Assembly: GCA_038207265.1 (NCBI GenBank)
Contig: JBBQZZ010000015.1
Coordinates: 1-64,000 of the forward strand
Length of the DNA stretch: 64,000 nucleotides
Direction of reading: 5' to 3'
Origin: JACMLD01 sp038207265
GTDB lineage: Bacteria; Bacteroidota; Bacteroidia; Chitinophagales; Chitinophagaceae
Below are positions 42,540 to 50,264 of this stretch, piece after piece. The notes beneath the pieces were generated by a model, which worked only from the letters and a program-made list of their open reading frames with translations, did not search any database and was not told the origin of the DNA. The position numbers were made by a program, and so were the translations under genes. Every line of letters starts with the position of its first letter. Position 1 is the first letter of the stretch.

Positions 42540-42973
42540 GGAATATTGCATCAGCAACTGTTACTTTTCATGGCATTGTCGTTATGCACTTACGACTATT
42601 CCTCAGAGCAAGAGTGTTGGCAGATAAATGGAATACCCGAATGCCGTTGTATTTGATGGATTCCAACTATCTATTTCAACAACAGAGACTGCTTGACTAA
42701 ACCGGGTGTTTAAATGATGGCTGTAAAAAAAATTGCAATGGAGTTTGATACTTAACTAATGGGCGAGGGAAAATTAACTGTTGAAAGGTTTAAGTGTACA
42801 CTTTTTTTGAAAATGTGAATGGTTTTTAGGAAAAGAAATTTGTAAGAAAATAATATCCCAGGTGGATGGATGTATTCATTAAATTTTACTCCAGGCGGAT
42901 ATATTACAGCAGAGCATGACTTCAACCTGTTTGTATCTGGATTTACAGCAAAACCTTGGTGACAAGTCAGGAT
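42540..42973. other. Intergenic region without a supported gene
   Basis: About 430 bases lie upstream of copy D, up to the sugar isomerase stop. I found no frame with a domain, no RNA gene and no strong hairpin. It may contain the 3' leader of the isomerase transcript. Confidence 0.5.
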
Positions 42974-43930
42974 TTAAACCCCCTTTAAAAAATCGATACT
43001 GCGTTTCAGTGCAATTTCGGGTTGATCAACCATATCCTGTTCAACAAAAAAATGCTTAACACCCAATGCTTTTGCTTTTTTTACAATGGCAGCTACATTT
43101 AAAACACCGTCACCTGCTGTGGTCATAAAAGGAAACAGTTCTATCCATTGAGGAGGGGTACTACCATCACCTGAAAAATATTTTCTTTCTTTCATGTCTT
43201 TGACATGCATCATGTGATAGCGGCCATGATATTTCTCCAGGTAGGCTATCGGGTCTGCACCACCTGCGGATGTCCAGTAAATATCCATTTCAAAAAATAC
43301 CAACGCAGGATCGGTTTGATCCAATATGATGTGTAATGGCACCTGTCCATTCATTGGTTTCAAACCATAACCGTGATTATGATAGGCAAATTTCAGGTTT
43401 ACTTTCTTTGCATTTTCACCGATGCGGTTAAAACTTTCTGCCAGGCGTTTATAATCATCTAATGTTTTTCTTTTTTCTTCCGGGATAGCTGGCAATACCA
43501 CATATTCATGTCCAAGTACTGCAGCCGCTTCACCCAATTTGCCCATGTTATTCATGAGTGTATCAAGATCAGTATGCGCGGAAGGCGTGGTTACACCATT
43601 GTCGTCAAAAATACTTTTTACTTCCTGCATTGTTTTACCGAAATAGCCGCTGCCTTTAAAACCCAGCATAGGGGTAACCGCATTCCATCTGTCCTGTGCA
43701 GATTTATCACTGAAAGGATAGGGACCAAATACCTCTATTTCTTTATACCCCATTTGCGCAAGCATTTTAATAGCCGCCGCATAATCTTTGTCTAATAATT
43801 TGGGCAAAGAGAAAAGTTGGATGCCAATTTTATCCAGGGTGCCAAAACAATGCAATAAATCATGTGACGGTAAAAGACCAGCAAACGCTACTGCAGCGCT
43901 GTTTTTAATAAATGATCTGCGATTTGTCAT
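42974..43930 (-). CDS. Tat-exported sugar phosphate isomerase/epimerase-like protein
   Basis: ATG 43930 gives MTNRRSFIKNSAAVAFAGLLPSH, a Tat signal with the twin Arg (R-R-S-F-I-K). The body is a TIM barrel of the xylose-isomerase/AP endonuclease 2 superfamily: IGIQLFSLPKLL, GYKEIEVFGPYPF, SAHTDLDTLMNNMG, KFAYHNHGYGLKPMNGQVPLHIIL, FEMDIYWTSAGGADPIAYLEKYHGRYHMMHVKDMKE, HFFVEQD. The metal-binding Glu/Asp/His residues are in place. It probably acts on a sugar or keto-acid in the periplasm; substrate unknown. Confidence 0.92.
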   Translation of the reverse strand: MTNRRSFIKNSAAVAFAGLLPSHDLLHCFGTLDKIGIQLFSLPKLLDKDYAAAIKMLAQMGYKEIEVFGPYPFSDKSAQDRWNAVTPMLGFKGSGYFGKTMQEVKSIFDDNGVTTPSAHTDLDTLMNNMGKLGEAAAVLGHEYVVLPAIPEEKRKTLDDYKRLAESFNRIGENAKKVNLKFAYHNHGYGLKPMNGQVPLHIILDQTDPALVFFEMDIYWTSAGGADPIAYLEKYHGRYHMMHVKDMKERKYFSGDGSTPPQWIELFPFMTTAGDGVLNVAAIVKKAKALGVKHFFVEQDMVDQPEIALKRSIDFLKGV

Positions 43931-44252
43931 AAGCATAATTTGATAAGTTCAAAAGCAATTGTTGAAGAGTAAAATTAACTTAAATCGCCTTAATTTATCA
44001 AATACCATTGGAATGGGTGTATTTATTATTGTCGCTGCCTGAATTAGAGATGTCAGCTTTTTACAAACAGCTTTTGGCTTCAATGCCCTTAAAAAAGGTA
44101 ACATCTCATGCGACAATTTTAAATGCACCCGTTAGTCTGAAAAAAGCTTACCGCTTCGGATTAGCTGTAATCATAAATATGTTTTTACGAGTCATGCGTT
44201 TCAGATCATTCGCGGATGATTATACTATATTTGATTGTACAAATTTATTACT
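43931..44252. other. Divergent intergenic region
   Basis: About 320 bases separate the divergent isomerase and DJ-1/PfpI-like genes. An 82-residue frame from 44008 has no recognisable feature and is not called. I saw no tandem TCCAT site here. Confidence 0.5.
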
Positions 44253-44846
44253 ATGAACGTAGGCGTTTTACTTTTTGAAGACTTTGAAACTTTAGACGTA
44301 TTCGGTCCCGTTGAAATACTGGGCAGACTCAAGGATCTATACCAAATTCGTTTTTATTCCTTAACGGGTGGCTTGGTTAAGAATAGTCACGGCGTTATTA
44401 TTCAAACAGAAAAACTGGAAAATATTAATAACGGTGTGGACATTTTTCTGATCCCGGGTGGGTATGGAACGAGAATAGAGGTGAATAATCTTCCGCTTAT
44501 TGATGCTATAAAACAAATTTCTTTATTGAGCAAGTTTGTATTGACAGTCTGTACCGGTACCGCATTGCTTGCAAAAACCGGTTTATTGGATGGAAGAAAA
44601 GCTACCAGCAACAAAAGGGCTTTCGACTGGGTTGTAAGCACCGGTGAAAAAGTAAATTGGATCAAACGTGCACGCTGGGTAGTGGATGGCAAATATTATA
44701 CTTCTTCCGGGGTAAGTGCCGGCATGGATATGACACTGGGCTTATTGAATGATCTGCATGGCAATGAATTTGCAAAGGGAGTTGCCTTTACAATAGAATA
44801 TAGCTGGCAACAAGATAAAGAACTGGATGAATTCTGTGATCAATAA
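44253..44846 (+). CDS. DJ-1/PfpI (isonitrile hydratase-like) protein
   Basis: ATG 44253 gives MNVGVLLFEDFETLDVFGPVEILGRL; the frame from 44235 adds six residues. The class I glutamine amidotransferase-like fold is clear: nucleophile Cys in FVLTVCTGTALLAKTGLLDGRKATSNKRAFDWV, and YTSSGVSAGMDMTLGLL near the end. The short acid partner is in FLIPGGYGTRIE. It may be an isonitrile hydratase, chaperone or glyoxalase III-like protein. It is single on the plus strand. Confidence 0.92.
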   Translation: MNVGVLLFEDFETLDVFGPVEILGRLKDLYQIRFYSLTGGLVKNSHGVIIQTEKLENINNGVDIFLIPGGYGTRIEVNNLPLIDAIKQISLLSKFVLTVCTGTALLAKTGLLDGRKATSNKRAFDWVVSTGEKVNWIKRARWVVDGKYYTSSGVSAGMDMTLGLLNDLHGNEFAKGVAFTIEYSWQQDKELDEFCDQ

Positions 44847-44960
44847 AAACTAACTCTGACAGTATGTAAGTATTAATAAAGAGACTATTTATGGAAAACA
44901 ATTACCCTCAGTTTTTCTCTGTAGGTTTTTTTACTTCATGATTCCGTATCAGCAATAATC

Positions 44961-45093
44961 CCTCTGTGCTACGCTGTGGCTTTGTGTCTTCGTGGTTCGT
45001 TTTATTCAATATACAAGCTGAGCAATTAATTCTCAGTGTTACTCTGTGGTTCCTCGTCTTCGTAGTTCATTTCTCTATATACAAGCTATGCAA
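44961..45093. repeat. Two tandem copies of a 65-base repeat
   Basis: Copy 1 (44961-45025) and copy 2 (45031-45093) share the cores ctgtgg, gtcttcgt-gttc and tatacaagct-gcaa. They are imperfect, and differ by small indels. Copy 2 runs into the last codons of the next gene (stop at 45086). The core ctctgtg...cttcgt-gttcat is reminiscent of repeats seen in other bacterial intergenic regions, but that impression is from memory. Confidence 0.6.
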
Positions 45094-45337
45094 GTGTTTT
45101 CTCAATTTCCTGCTGAATAGCACTTAACAATGCTTTGTCTATCTTTTCTAATTCCTGTGCTTCCTGTGCGGGCATTTTTACAGCGCGGTAATGCCCTTCT
45201 TCATCCGGTTCAAAAAACACTTCTTTGTCACCAATTAAAATACGGAATTGATGGGTGTATCCCCGTTGAATTAAACTTGATTCAAATTGACGTTCTTCTC
45301 CCTTGAATTGAACAGTGAGCACAAATTCATCACTCAT
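45086..45337 (-). CDS. Hypothetical protein (83 residues)
   Basis: ATG 45337 gives MSDEFVLTVQFKGEERQFESSLIQRGYTHQFRILIGDKEVFFEPDEEGHYRAVKMP; the longer frame from 45364 adds nine residues. It looks like a small beta-rich domain followed by an acidic helix (AQEAQELEKIDKALLSAIQQEIEKTLA). No family was recognised. It lies 60 bases downstream of the aminotransferase gene on the same strand. Its end overlaps the tandem repeat. Confidence 0.7.
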   Translation of the reverse strand: MSDEFVLTVQFKGEERQFESSLIQRGYTHQFRILIGDKEVFFEPDEEGHYRAVKMPAQEAQELEKIDKALLSAIQQEIEKTLA

Positions 45338-45397
45338 AGCAGGAACCCTTTGATTGAATAACAAAATTTTCAGCGATCCGAATAGTCACTATTCTAA

Positions 45398-46489
45398 TTA
45401 TACCTTTTTGCAAACGTCAGTAAATAACTTCATCTCTTCAATGGTTCCCATACTTACACGGCACCATTTGCCGTTGTAAGCATCCCTGTATTTCAACATA
45501 ATATTGTTTTGTTTCATGGTCTGCATAAATTTCTCTGCAATCTTATCTATGTTGAACAAAATAAAATTCGCGGAAGATTTCAGATATTCCAGTTTCAACT
45601 CTTCAAAACAATCATAACAGCTTTGCTTGGTGGAATTATTTTTTTGAAGACAATCTTTTACAAATTCACTATCCTGCAGGGAAGCCATTGCGGCGGCAGT
45701 TGATACCGCACTGAGATTGGCTGCAGGCCAGGGTTGGTATTTACTCAATGCAGTAATGGTATCCGGATGTGATATTGCATATCCAATCCTTGCCCCGGCC
45801 AGTCCATGAATTTTAGAAAAGGTTTTTGCAACGATAATATTACGGTTGCCAATCGCTAACTGTGCCAATGATTCAATACCTGCATATTCAGCATAAGCTT
45901 CATCTATAAAAACAATTGCTTTTTTTGAAGCTTTGATGGCAAACTGTTCAATCATTTTAGTATCCATCACAGTGCCGGTAGGATTATTGGGATTGCAGAT
46001 ATAAATCATTCGTGTATCATTTGATATCCGTCCATACACTTCTTCCGCTGTTGTTGCTGATTTGGGCAAATGGTTTCTTTGGAAATCAAGGCCAAACGCG
46101 GTTGCCTGTGTGTTCCATTCCCGGTAAGAAGGATCTGCGCAGATAACATGACCCTTTTGTTTGGCAGCGTGAATGCAGGCCAGGCCAATTATTTCAGATG
46201 AACCTGCAGCCAGTAACACATTTGGTGCTGCAATCTTACAGTGAGCCGCAACCGCTTTTTGTAAAGCATCGATTGCATCATCCGGGTAACGGTTACTGCG
46301 CAGGTAATTATCCAGCATGGCTTTTCTTGCCAGTGGTGAAGGCCCATACGCGTTTTCATTACTGTTCAGCAGGATTACATCGCTCGTTAATTTTCCAGGT
46401 GAAGGAATTTTATAACTGCTGAGCCCAAGACCTGCCAACGCCAGGCTGGTTTGTTTTAACCAGCTTCTCCTGTCTATTGTGTTGTTCAT
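45398..46489 (-). CDS. Aminotransferase class I/II (HisC-like) with a Tat signal
   Basis: The 363-residue protein has the fold of histidinol-phosphate-type aminotransferases: ILLNSNENAYGPSPLARKAM, ICNPNNPTGT at 165-173, DEAYAEY near 196-202 and the PLP-binding lysine in AKTFSKIHGLAGARIGY at about 226. Unusually, it begins with a Tat-like signal (DRRSWLKQTSLALAGLGLSSY). This implies export with its cofactor already bound, so biosynthetic histidine metabolism is unlikely. The role could be on cell-wall or extracellular amino acids. Function unproven. Confidence 0.85.
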   Translation of the reverse strand: MNNTIDRRSWLKQTSLALAGLGLSSYKIPSPGKLTSDVILLNSNENAYGPSPLARKAMLDNYLRSNRYPDDAIDALQKAVAAHCKIAAPNVLLAAGSSEIIGLACIHAAKQKGHVICADPSYREWNTQATAFGLDFQRNHLPKSATTAEEVYGRISNDTRMIYICNPNNPTGTVMDTKMIEQFAIKASKKAIVFIDEAYAEYAGIESLAQLAIGNRNIIVAKTFSKIHGLAGARIGYAISHPDTITALSKYQPWPAANLSAVSTAAAMASLQDSEFVKDCLQKNNSTKQSCYDCFEELKLEYLKSSANFILFNIDKIAEKFMQTMKQNNIMLKYRDAYNGKWCRVSMGTIEEMKLFTDVCKKV

Positions 46490-46525
46490 ACAGGAATTTT
46501 AATGGGGTTACATATTCAGATACGA

Positions 46526-46882
46526 TCAGTCTTTTTTCTTATACTTGCCTTTATTCCAGGGAGCAAAACCTTTTTTGCCGGAAGGTTCTTTGGTTTTTGA
46601 ATCTTTGCCCGGTTTGATTTCTTTTTTCTGATCTGTGTGCCGGGCAATATTTTTACTGGCCGCTATTCTCCTTAACCCTGCAGATCTTTTCTTTGTTGTT
46701 TTTTTACCCGGTTCATCCTTATTAACTGATTCACTTTTATTATTGGATGAAGTGGTATTTATTGCACTGTCTTTATTTAAAGGTCTTGGTTCCTTATTAA
46801 CTCTTCCTCTTCTGCCTTCGCTGGCTTTTTTGCGATCGCTCACACGTTTCTTACCTGATCTCCTTTTTTTTATTCTTGTCAT
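46526..46882 (-). CDS. Lysine/arginine-rich low-complexity protein
   Basis: The 118-residue product is strongly basic from end to end, with many KK, KR and RR pairs and few hydrophobic residues, so it is likely disordered. It ends in APWNKGKYKKKD. Such basic proteins could bind nucleic acids or polyphosphate, but no motif proves it. The opposite strand has a frame (46635-46943) which I reject as a shadow of this gene. It lies between the aminotransferase gene and a terminator. Confidence 0.6.
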   Translation of the reverse strand: MTRIKKRRSGKKRVSDRKKASEGRRGRVNKEPRPLNKDSAINTTSSNNKSESVNKDEPGKKTTKKRSAGLRRIAASKNIARHTDQKKEIKPGKDSKTKEPSGKKGFAPWNKGKYKKKD

Positions 46883-46960
46883 ACAGCAATGTAATCAATA
46901 TTGTCGAATACAGCGATCAACACCCGGATTGCAAATCAGATAGTTATTCGACCCTACAAA

Positions 46961-46990
46961 AAACCCCTGCTCCAGTAGGAACAAGGGTTT
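46961..46990 (-). terminator. Intrinsic terminator of the DUF885 gene
   Basis: The arms aaaccc-ctg-ctcc and gga-aca-a-gggttt form an imperfect stem with a small loop (46961-46990). On the minus strand a T-run follows. The DUF885 stop is only 10 bases away (47000). Confidence 0.8.
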
Positions 46991-46999
46991 CGCAAATGA

Positions 47000-48778
47000 T
47001 TACTTGTTATAAAACCGCCAATTGGTTTTATAATCCCTGCTGAGCGGCTGATTGGTTAGGATCGCTCTTAACATCTCAATGGGTAAACTATTTTCATGCA
47101 ATATTGCATCGTGGTATTGACTATATGACATCTTATGTGTGTCCACCAATTCTCTCTTCAGTGCCATGAACTCCAATCCACCAATCATATAGGCAATCTG
47201 GTACAAGGGCCCATAGCCGCCGGTGAAAGATCGACGCACTTCTCCTTCTGCATTGGCTCTTTCATGTCCAACCCTGTCAACCAAAAAATCAATGCATTGC
47301 TGCGGGGTCCATTTGCCCAAATGATAATTGAGAGAAAAAATAATTCTTGCACAACGATGCATGCGCCAGAATAACATACCCATCCTTTGTTCTGGTGTGC
47401 GTGGAAATTTCATATCCCACAATAACAATTCCCAGTACAAAGCATTTCCTTCTACCCAAAACGGTGTATCAAAATGCCGGTACGTTTTATAGCGATCATT
47501 CATAAAACCCTGCAGGTGATGACCCGCCAGCAACTCGTGGTGTACCGTAGCGCGGGAAAAATTTGGATTGTTACCACGCATGCTCATCATCTTTTCATCA
47601 TAAGACATGGTATTGGTTGGATAAGAAATAATCAACGATTCACCACCCAGGAAAAATGGATTGACACGCTGCCGATCTGCCGACATCATAAACATACTCC
47701 AATCTTCTTCTGCCAGCGGCGGAATGGTGAGCAGGTTATTCTTCTTTAAAAAATCTACCGATTGCGTGTACAATTCATGCATGGCTTCTGGTTGTTTGCC
47801 AGGCGGCACATAGGTTTGTTTAACTTTTTCCTGTGCTTCTTTCCAATTGTCACCAAAGCCCATTTCGCGGGATGCTTTTAATAATTCCGCATCGCACCAG
47901 GCAAATTCTTTGTTGGCAATATCAACCAGTTCTTCAGCAGTGTAGGAAATAAATTCTCCTTTTAACTGGCGAATCAATTCCGTACTGCCAATGGGATTGC
48001 CGATGATACCACTTCCATCGTCTTTTTGAGAAGTATTTATTTTCCCTTTCTTTTTAATGTTTGTTGCAAACAGGTTAAGCAGGCTATCAGTAGTTGTATA
48101 GGTAGCAGGTACCCACCAACTGAACAGCGGATCATAACCATTGTAAAAATTGTAATAGTCTTTTAATGTACCCTGCAATCCCCTGGCCGCCGCTGCAGCC
48201 ATATTTGCATGTTTCGATTCAATGCTGTCAATTGTTTTTAATTTTTCAATCGATTGACTGATTTCTTTATTGATGCTGTTCAATTCTTTGGCTACCTCTT
48301 CCCCGCTCACGGCCGTACCGCGGCGCCGCGGCTTTTGTAATGTATAGATGCGATCAGAAAAGGGTAAATATTTCGCAGCTTGTTCGTATAATTTTTGTTC
48401 CTCCTGCAACCCGTATTGATCATCTTCCAGGTTTCTTTTGAAAAGAATATAATCCACCTTGCCATTCACATTCATTTTTTCAAAAGGCATGTTTTGAATG
48501 CGATCAAAATATTCATGTACCAATTGCAACAACTTTTGTCTTCTTTCCGGCGAATTATAGTTATTTCCCTGCTGCCGCATCCACCACTCTGATTGTGATC
48601 CGTTGGTAGAATAAAAACGCATGATACTGGCTTTATCTGCATCATACTTTATCATGGCGTCGGCCATTTCACTGGTTTGCAGGTATAGATCGGGGGATGC
48701 CTGTTGGGCCTGAACATGCAAGGCAATGTTGCAAATGGCCAGGAATATCCACAATGACTTTTTTTTAATTGTACACAT
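47000..48778 (-). CDS. DUF885 family putative metallopeptidase
   Basis: The 592-residue protein starts with a signal peptide (cleavage near HVQAQ). It is the DUF885 type: FDRIQNMPFEKMNVNGKVDYILFKRNLE near 90-120, then the presumed metal site RATVHHELLAGHHLQGFMNDRYKTYRHFDTPFWVEGNALYWELLLWDM (H-E-x3-G-H-H pattern with later E) near 415-460. Members are thought to be zinc peptidases. It should act in the periplasm. It has a strong terminator behind it. Confidence 0.88.
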   Translation of the reverse strand: MCTIKKKSLWIFLAICNIALHVQAQQASPDLYLQTSEMADAMIKYDADKASIMRFYSTNGSQSEWWMRQQGNNYNSPERRQKLLQLVHEYFDRIQNMPFEKMNVNGKVDYILFKRNLEDDQYGLQEEQKLYEQAAKYLPFSDRIYTLQKPRRRGTAVSGEEVAKELNSINKEISQSIEKLKTIDSIESKHANMAAAAARGLQGTLKDYYNFYNGYDPLFSWWVPATYTTTDSLLNLFATNIKKKGKINTSQKDDGSGIIGNPIGSTELIRQLKGEFISYTAEELVDIANKEFAWCDAELLKASREMGFGDNWKEAQEKVKQTYVPPGKQPEAMHELYTQSVDFLKKNNLLTIPPLAEEDWSMFMMSADRQRVNPFFLGGESLIISYPTNTMSYDEKMMSMRGNNPNFSRATVHHELLAGHHLQGFMNDRYKTYRHFDTPFWVEGNALYWELLLWDMKFPRTPEQRMGMLFWRMHRCARIIFSLNYHLGKWTPQQCIDFLVDRVGHERANAEGEVRRSFTGGYGPLYQIAYMIGGLEFMALKRELVDTHKMSYSQYHDAILHENSLPIEMLRAILTNQPLSRDYKTNWRFYNK

Positions 48779-48901
48779 ACAGACCTTGTTGAATTGTTTG
48801 AAGTGAAAATATTAAAACATAAATGGAATCTTCTTCAATTATTCGCTATATAACAACGGATTTTAACTTAGTGGACGAACGGTTAAACAATTATTGCCGG
48901 T

Positions 48902-49945
48902 TCATCTTTTATTGTTAATGGCCTTCCGTATTGCGGGCGCTACTTTAGTTCCAAACAATTCAATTGACTTCATAACTTTTTCATGGGGCACCAGGCCAAC
49001 ACTCATTTGCGCCAGGAAACGGGTATTACCAAACAGTTCATGTTCGTATAATATTTTATCAATTACTTCAGATGGAGTGCCCACCAACAAAGCACCTTCA
49101 GCCGATGTGGAATTATTAAACTGCTGGCGGCTCAATGCCGGCCATCCTCTTTCTCTGCCAATACGGTTCATCATGGTTGCATAGGAAGGATAAAATTCAT
49201 CGCGGGCTTGTTTTGAATCATCGGCTATGTATACGTGTGAGTTGATGCTGGTTTGAATTTCATCGGCAGAAAGACCTGTTTTCAATGCATTATTTTTATA
49301 CAGGTTGATAAAGGGAACAAATTGCTGCGGGCTTCCACCAATGATGGCCAATGCAAGTGGTATTTGCAACGATGCTGCCCTTACTGCAGAAGCAGGCGTT
49401 CCACCAGCAGCAATCCAAACTGGAATAGCAGTTTGATACGGTCTCGGATATACGCCCAGTTCCTTAAAAGAGGGGCGATAATTTCCATTCCAGGTTACGA
49501 CTTCCTGTTTATTTAATTCGAGTAACAATGCAAGTTTCTCTTCAAACAATGCATCGTAATGAGCCAGGTCATAACCAAATAAAGGATACGATTCTATAAA
49601 AGATCCTCGCCCTACCATGATCTCCGCCCTGCCATCCGACAATTGATCAACTGTAGCAAATTGCTGAAACACACGTACGGGATCATCAGAACTTAAAACA
49701 GTTACGGCGCTGCTGAGTTTTATTTTTTTAGTGATAACAGCAGCAGCAGCAAGCAATGTGGCGGGTGATGAAATGGCATAGTCTGGACGGTGATGCTCTC
49801 CAATTCCAAAAACATCCAGTTCCAGTTCATCTGCTAACTTTATTTCTTCCAGTAAATTTTTGATGCGTTGATGTGTATTAACCGCATTGCCTGCAACTGC
49901 GTCTGGTTGCACATCCGCAAAAGTATATAAACCCAATTCCATCAT
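48902..49945 (-). CDS. LLM-class flavin-dependent oxidoreductase
   Basis: ATG 49945 (or the adjacent ATG 49942) gives MMELGLYTFADVQPDAVAGNAVNTHQRIKNLLEEIKLADELELDVFGIGEHHRPDYAISSPATLLAAAAVITKKIKLSSAVTVLSSDDPVRVFQQFATVDQLSDGRAEIMVGRGSF. The frame from 50032 has no fitting N-terminus. The luciferase-like TIM barrel uses F420 or FMN; in Bacteroidota FMN is the likely cofactor. It is separate from its neighbours; substrate unknown. Confidence 0.93.
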   Translation of the reverse strand: MMELGLYTFADVQPDAVAGNAVNTHQRIKNLLEEIKLADELELDVFGIGEHHRPDYAISSPATLLAAAAVITKKIKLSSAVTVLSSDDPVRVFQQFATVDQLSDGRAEIMVGRGSFIESYPLFGYDLAHYDALFEEKLALLLELNKQEVVTWNGNYRPSFKELGVYPRPYQTAIPVWIAAGGTPASAVRAASLQIPLALAIIGGSPQQFVPFINLYKNNALKTGLSADEIQTSINSHVYIADDSKQARDEFYPSYATMMNRIGRERGWPALSRQQFNNSTSAEGALLVGTPSEVIDKILYEHELFGNTRFLAQMSVGLVPHEKVMKSIELFGTKVAPAIRKAINNKR

Positions 49946-50187
49946 TAACTGATTTTTGTATAAAAGGTAAGTATCATTGTATTCAAAGATACAGGGAGAA
50001 GCGCAACCGTTTGAGATCTCTTTTGCAACCAATGAATGGTTCCGGAACGTTGATGATTGATTACAAATGCTCAGTTAAAAAGAGTAGAAAATTAAAAAGA
50101 AACACTTCCAAAAAATCATTTTTCAATCATCACTCAAGTAACAGTAAGCACAAAACCGGTTATATAGCAGATTTGAAAATAAAACTA

Positions 50188-50231
50188 CCCCGAACAAGGC
50201 AGTTATTTATAATAACATTTCCTGTTCGGGG
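50188..50231 (-). terminator. Hairpin downstream of the BlaR1-like gene
   Basis: ccccgaaca (50188-50196) pairs with tgttcgggg (50223-50231), nine pairs, with an inner gttatt/aataac dyad. It lies 34 bases after the BlaR1-like stop (50265). The T-run on the minus strand is short, so it may be a terminator or an RNA-stabilising structure. No gene is supported in 49946-50264. Confidence 0.6.
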
Positions 50232-50264
50232 CATTAGGATCAATGAATACTAAAATGAGTTTTG

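Noticed and set aside
46635..46943. 102-residue plus-strand frame with hydrophobic repeats
   Set aside because: It is the complement of the Lys/Arg-rich gene; the leucine-rich look is the antisense of AAA/AAG-type codons.
50011..50253. 80-residue plus-strand frame across the BlaR1-side hairpin
   Set aside because: It runs through a hairpin and the LLM gene's upstream region; no domain or signal.
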